Assembly (NCBI RefSeq): GCF_019703515.2
Contig: NC_059346.1
Coordinates: forward strand, 14,539,001 to 14,603,000
From: Myxocyprinus asiaticus
Taxonomy: Eukaryota > Chordata > Actinopteri > Cypriniformes > Catostomidae
Direction: 5' to 3'
Length of the DNA stretch: 64,000 nucleotides
Shown: positions 63,290 to 64,000 of the stretch, piece by piece
Layout of the letters: each line of letters opens with the position of its first letter
Position numbering within the stretch: the first letter of the stretch is position 1
Made by a program: the position numbers and the translations under genes
The notes under the pieces: generated by a model
Databases searched by the model: none
Told to the model about the DNA's origin: nothing
What the model saw: only the letters and a program-made list of their open reading frames with translations

Positions 63290-64000
63290 TAATCTCTCTC
63301 TCTCTCTTTCTGTGTGTATGTGTACACATAAATGCTTATATCAGTGTGTGTATGTGTGAAAAATGCAGAGAATATAAAAACAGAGAAAGAAGGAGACCAC
63401 GGGTACATGTGTGTGTTTAGGAGGAACAAATGCAAATAACCATGAATGCGGAAAAAATATTGCGGCATGAAAATTCAACTGTGCAGAATTTTTTCACAAA
63501 TCAAACTTCAAGCACCCAAAATTGTGCCATCAGCACTCCACCCATAAGCTGCGCAGTGTCTGACTTCATTACGGCTCACGAGTGAGGGTGCAGCTGCACT
63601 TGAGTGTGTTTGATTAACTCAATGATTTCTGACTTAATCAGTCAGAAGAACAAATTCAGTGAGCAGGAAGGCTTTTATCAAGCCAGACGCACTCACCTGC
63701 ACACAAGCATCTTCCTGCCTTTTAGCCAGCAGCAAATTAGTAAACCGACGGCTGTCAAAAATGAATAATTGGACTATGTTTACAAGATCAAGGCTAGACT
63801 TGTAGACTAGATTAATATATATTTGCTAGATTTAGAATGTATTTACTAACTACTTGAACTTAATACTTGGTCTCTAAATTTATTTGGTCGGGTGGTGGAA
63901 TAACCAAAAAAACTGATGGAAAATACAATAGAAACCCTTACAGAAAATCTACTGGTTTTAATGGTTATAATGCCAGATGCATTGGTTTTAATGGAAACTA
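63290..64000. other. Intergenic stretch at the window end
   Basis: A short (CT)n lies at 63292-63308. The segment at about 63510-63770 looks single-copy, with AT-core words (GATTAACTCAATG, CTTAATCAGTCAG, AGCAAATTAGTAAACC), a possible conserved non-coding element. No coding exon recognised. Confidence 0.35.

Overview
The window looks like ordinary euchromatin from a teleost fish, most likely a cyprinid (carp, minnow or zebrafish-like). The evidence is AT-rich intronic DNA, many CA/CT/TATA microsatellites, Tc1-like elements of the IR/DR type, several small hAT-like elements with 8-bp target duplications, TTAA-flanked miniature elements, tRNA-derived SINEs, an L1-clade LINE and a Gmr1-type Ty3/gypsy element. 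I saw no operons, CRISPR arrays or prokaryotic signals. The species assignment is inference from repeat content.

One cellular gene is supported: fam222a (FAM222A family), on the + strand. A small exon with the start codon lies at 2555-2712 (CDS 2607-2712). It is followed by an intron of about 37 kb (2713-39734) and a large terminal coding exon at 39735-41188. Phases and splice sites agree, giving a 519-residue protein. The 3'UTR follows. The promoter and any untranslated first exon lie upstream of 2555 and were not found.

The rest is transposon-derived or unassigned. The intron holds: SINE and hAT remnants (5-9 kb); two hAT elements in which one inserted into the target-site duplication of the other (10.17-12.51 kb); a 1.04-kb hAT containing a 52-bp perfect inverted repeat (14.78-15.82 kb); a foldback with arms of about 300-360 bp (19.58-20.37 kb); another hAT (20.52-21.75 kb); a dead IR/DR Tc1 (22.32-23.77 kb); a TTAA-flanked element (26.77-27.30 kb); and a nearly full-length but decayed L1 on the minus strand (31.5-38.5 kb), whose ORF2 is interrupted by a Tc1-derived foldback.

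Downstream of the gene are a 434-bp Tc1 deletion derivative (47.97 kb), a long-TIR element with a second miniature element inside it (49.6-50.5 kb), and a 3.1-kb element with hairpin-bearing termini and a TTA duplication (50.99-54.08 kb). The last carries a tandem array whose period switches from about 169 to 138 bp and which a Tc1 copy has split. At 55.9-60.9 kb is a complete but inactive gypsy retrotransposon on the minus strand, with a SCAN-like capsid domain, a tRNA-Phe-type primer site and integrase upstream of reverse transcriptase. That order is unusual and is the Gmr1 hallmark. The window ends with a SINE, a 0.8-kb polypyrimidine tract and unassigned DNA.
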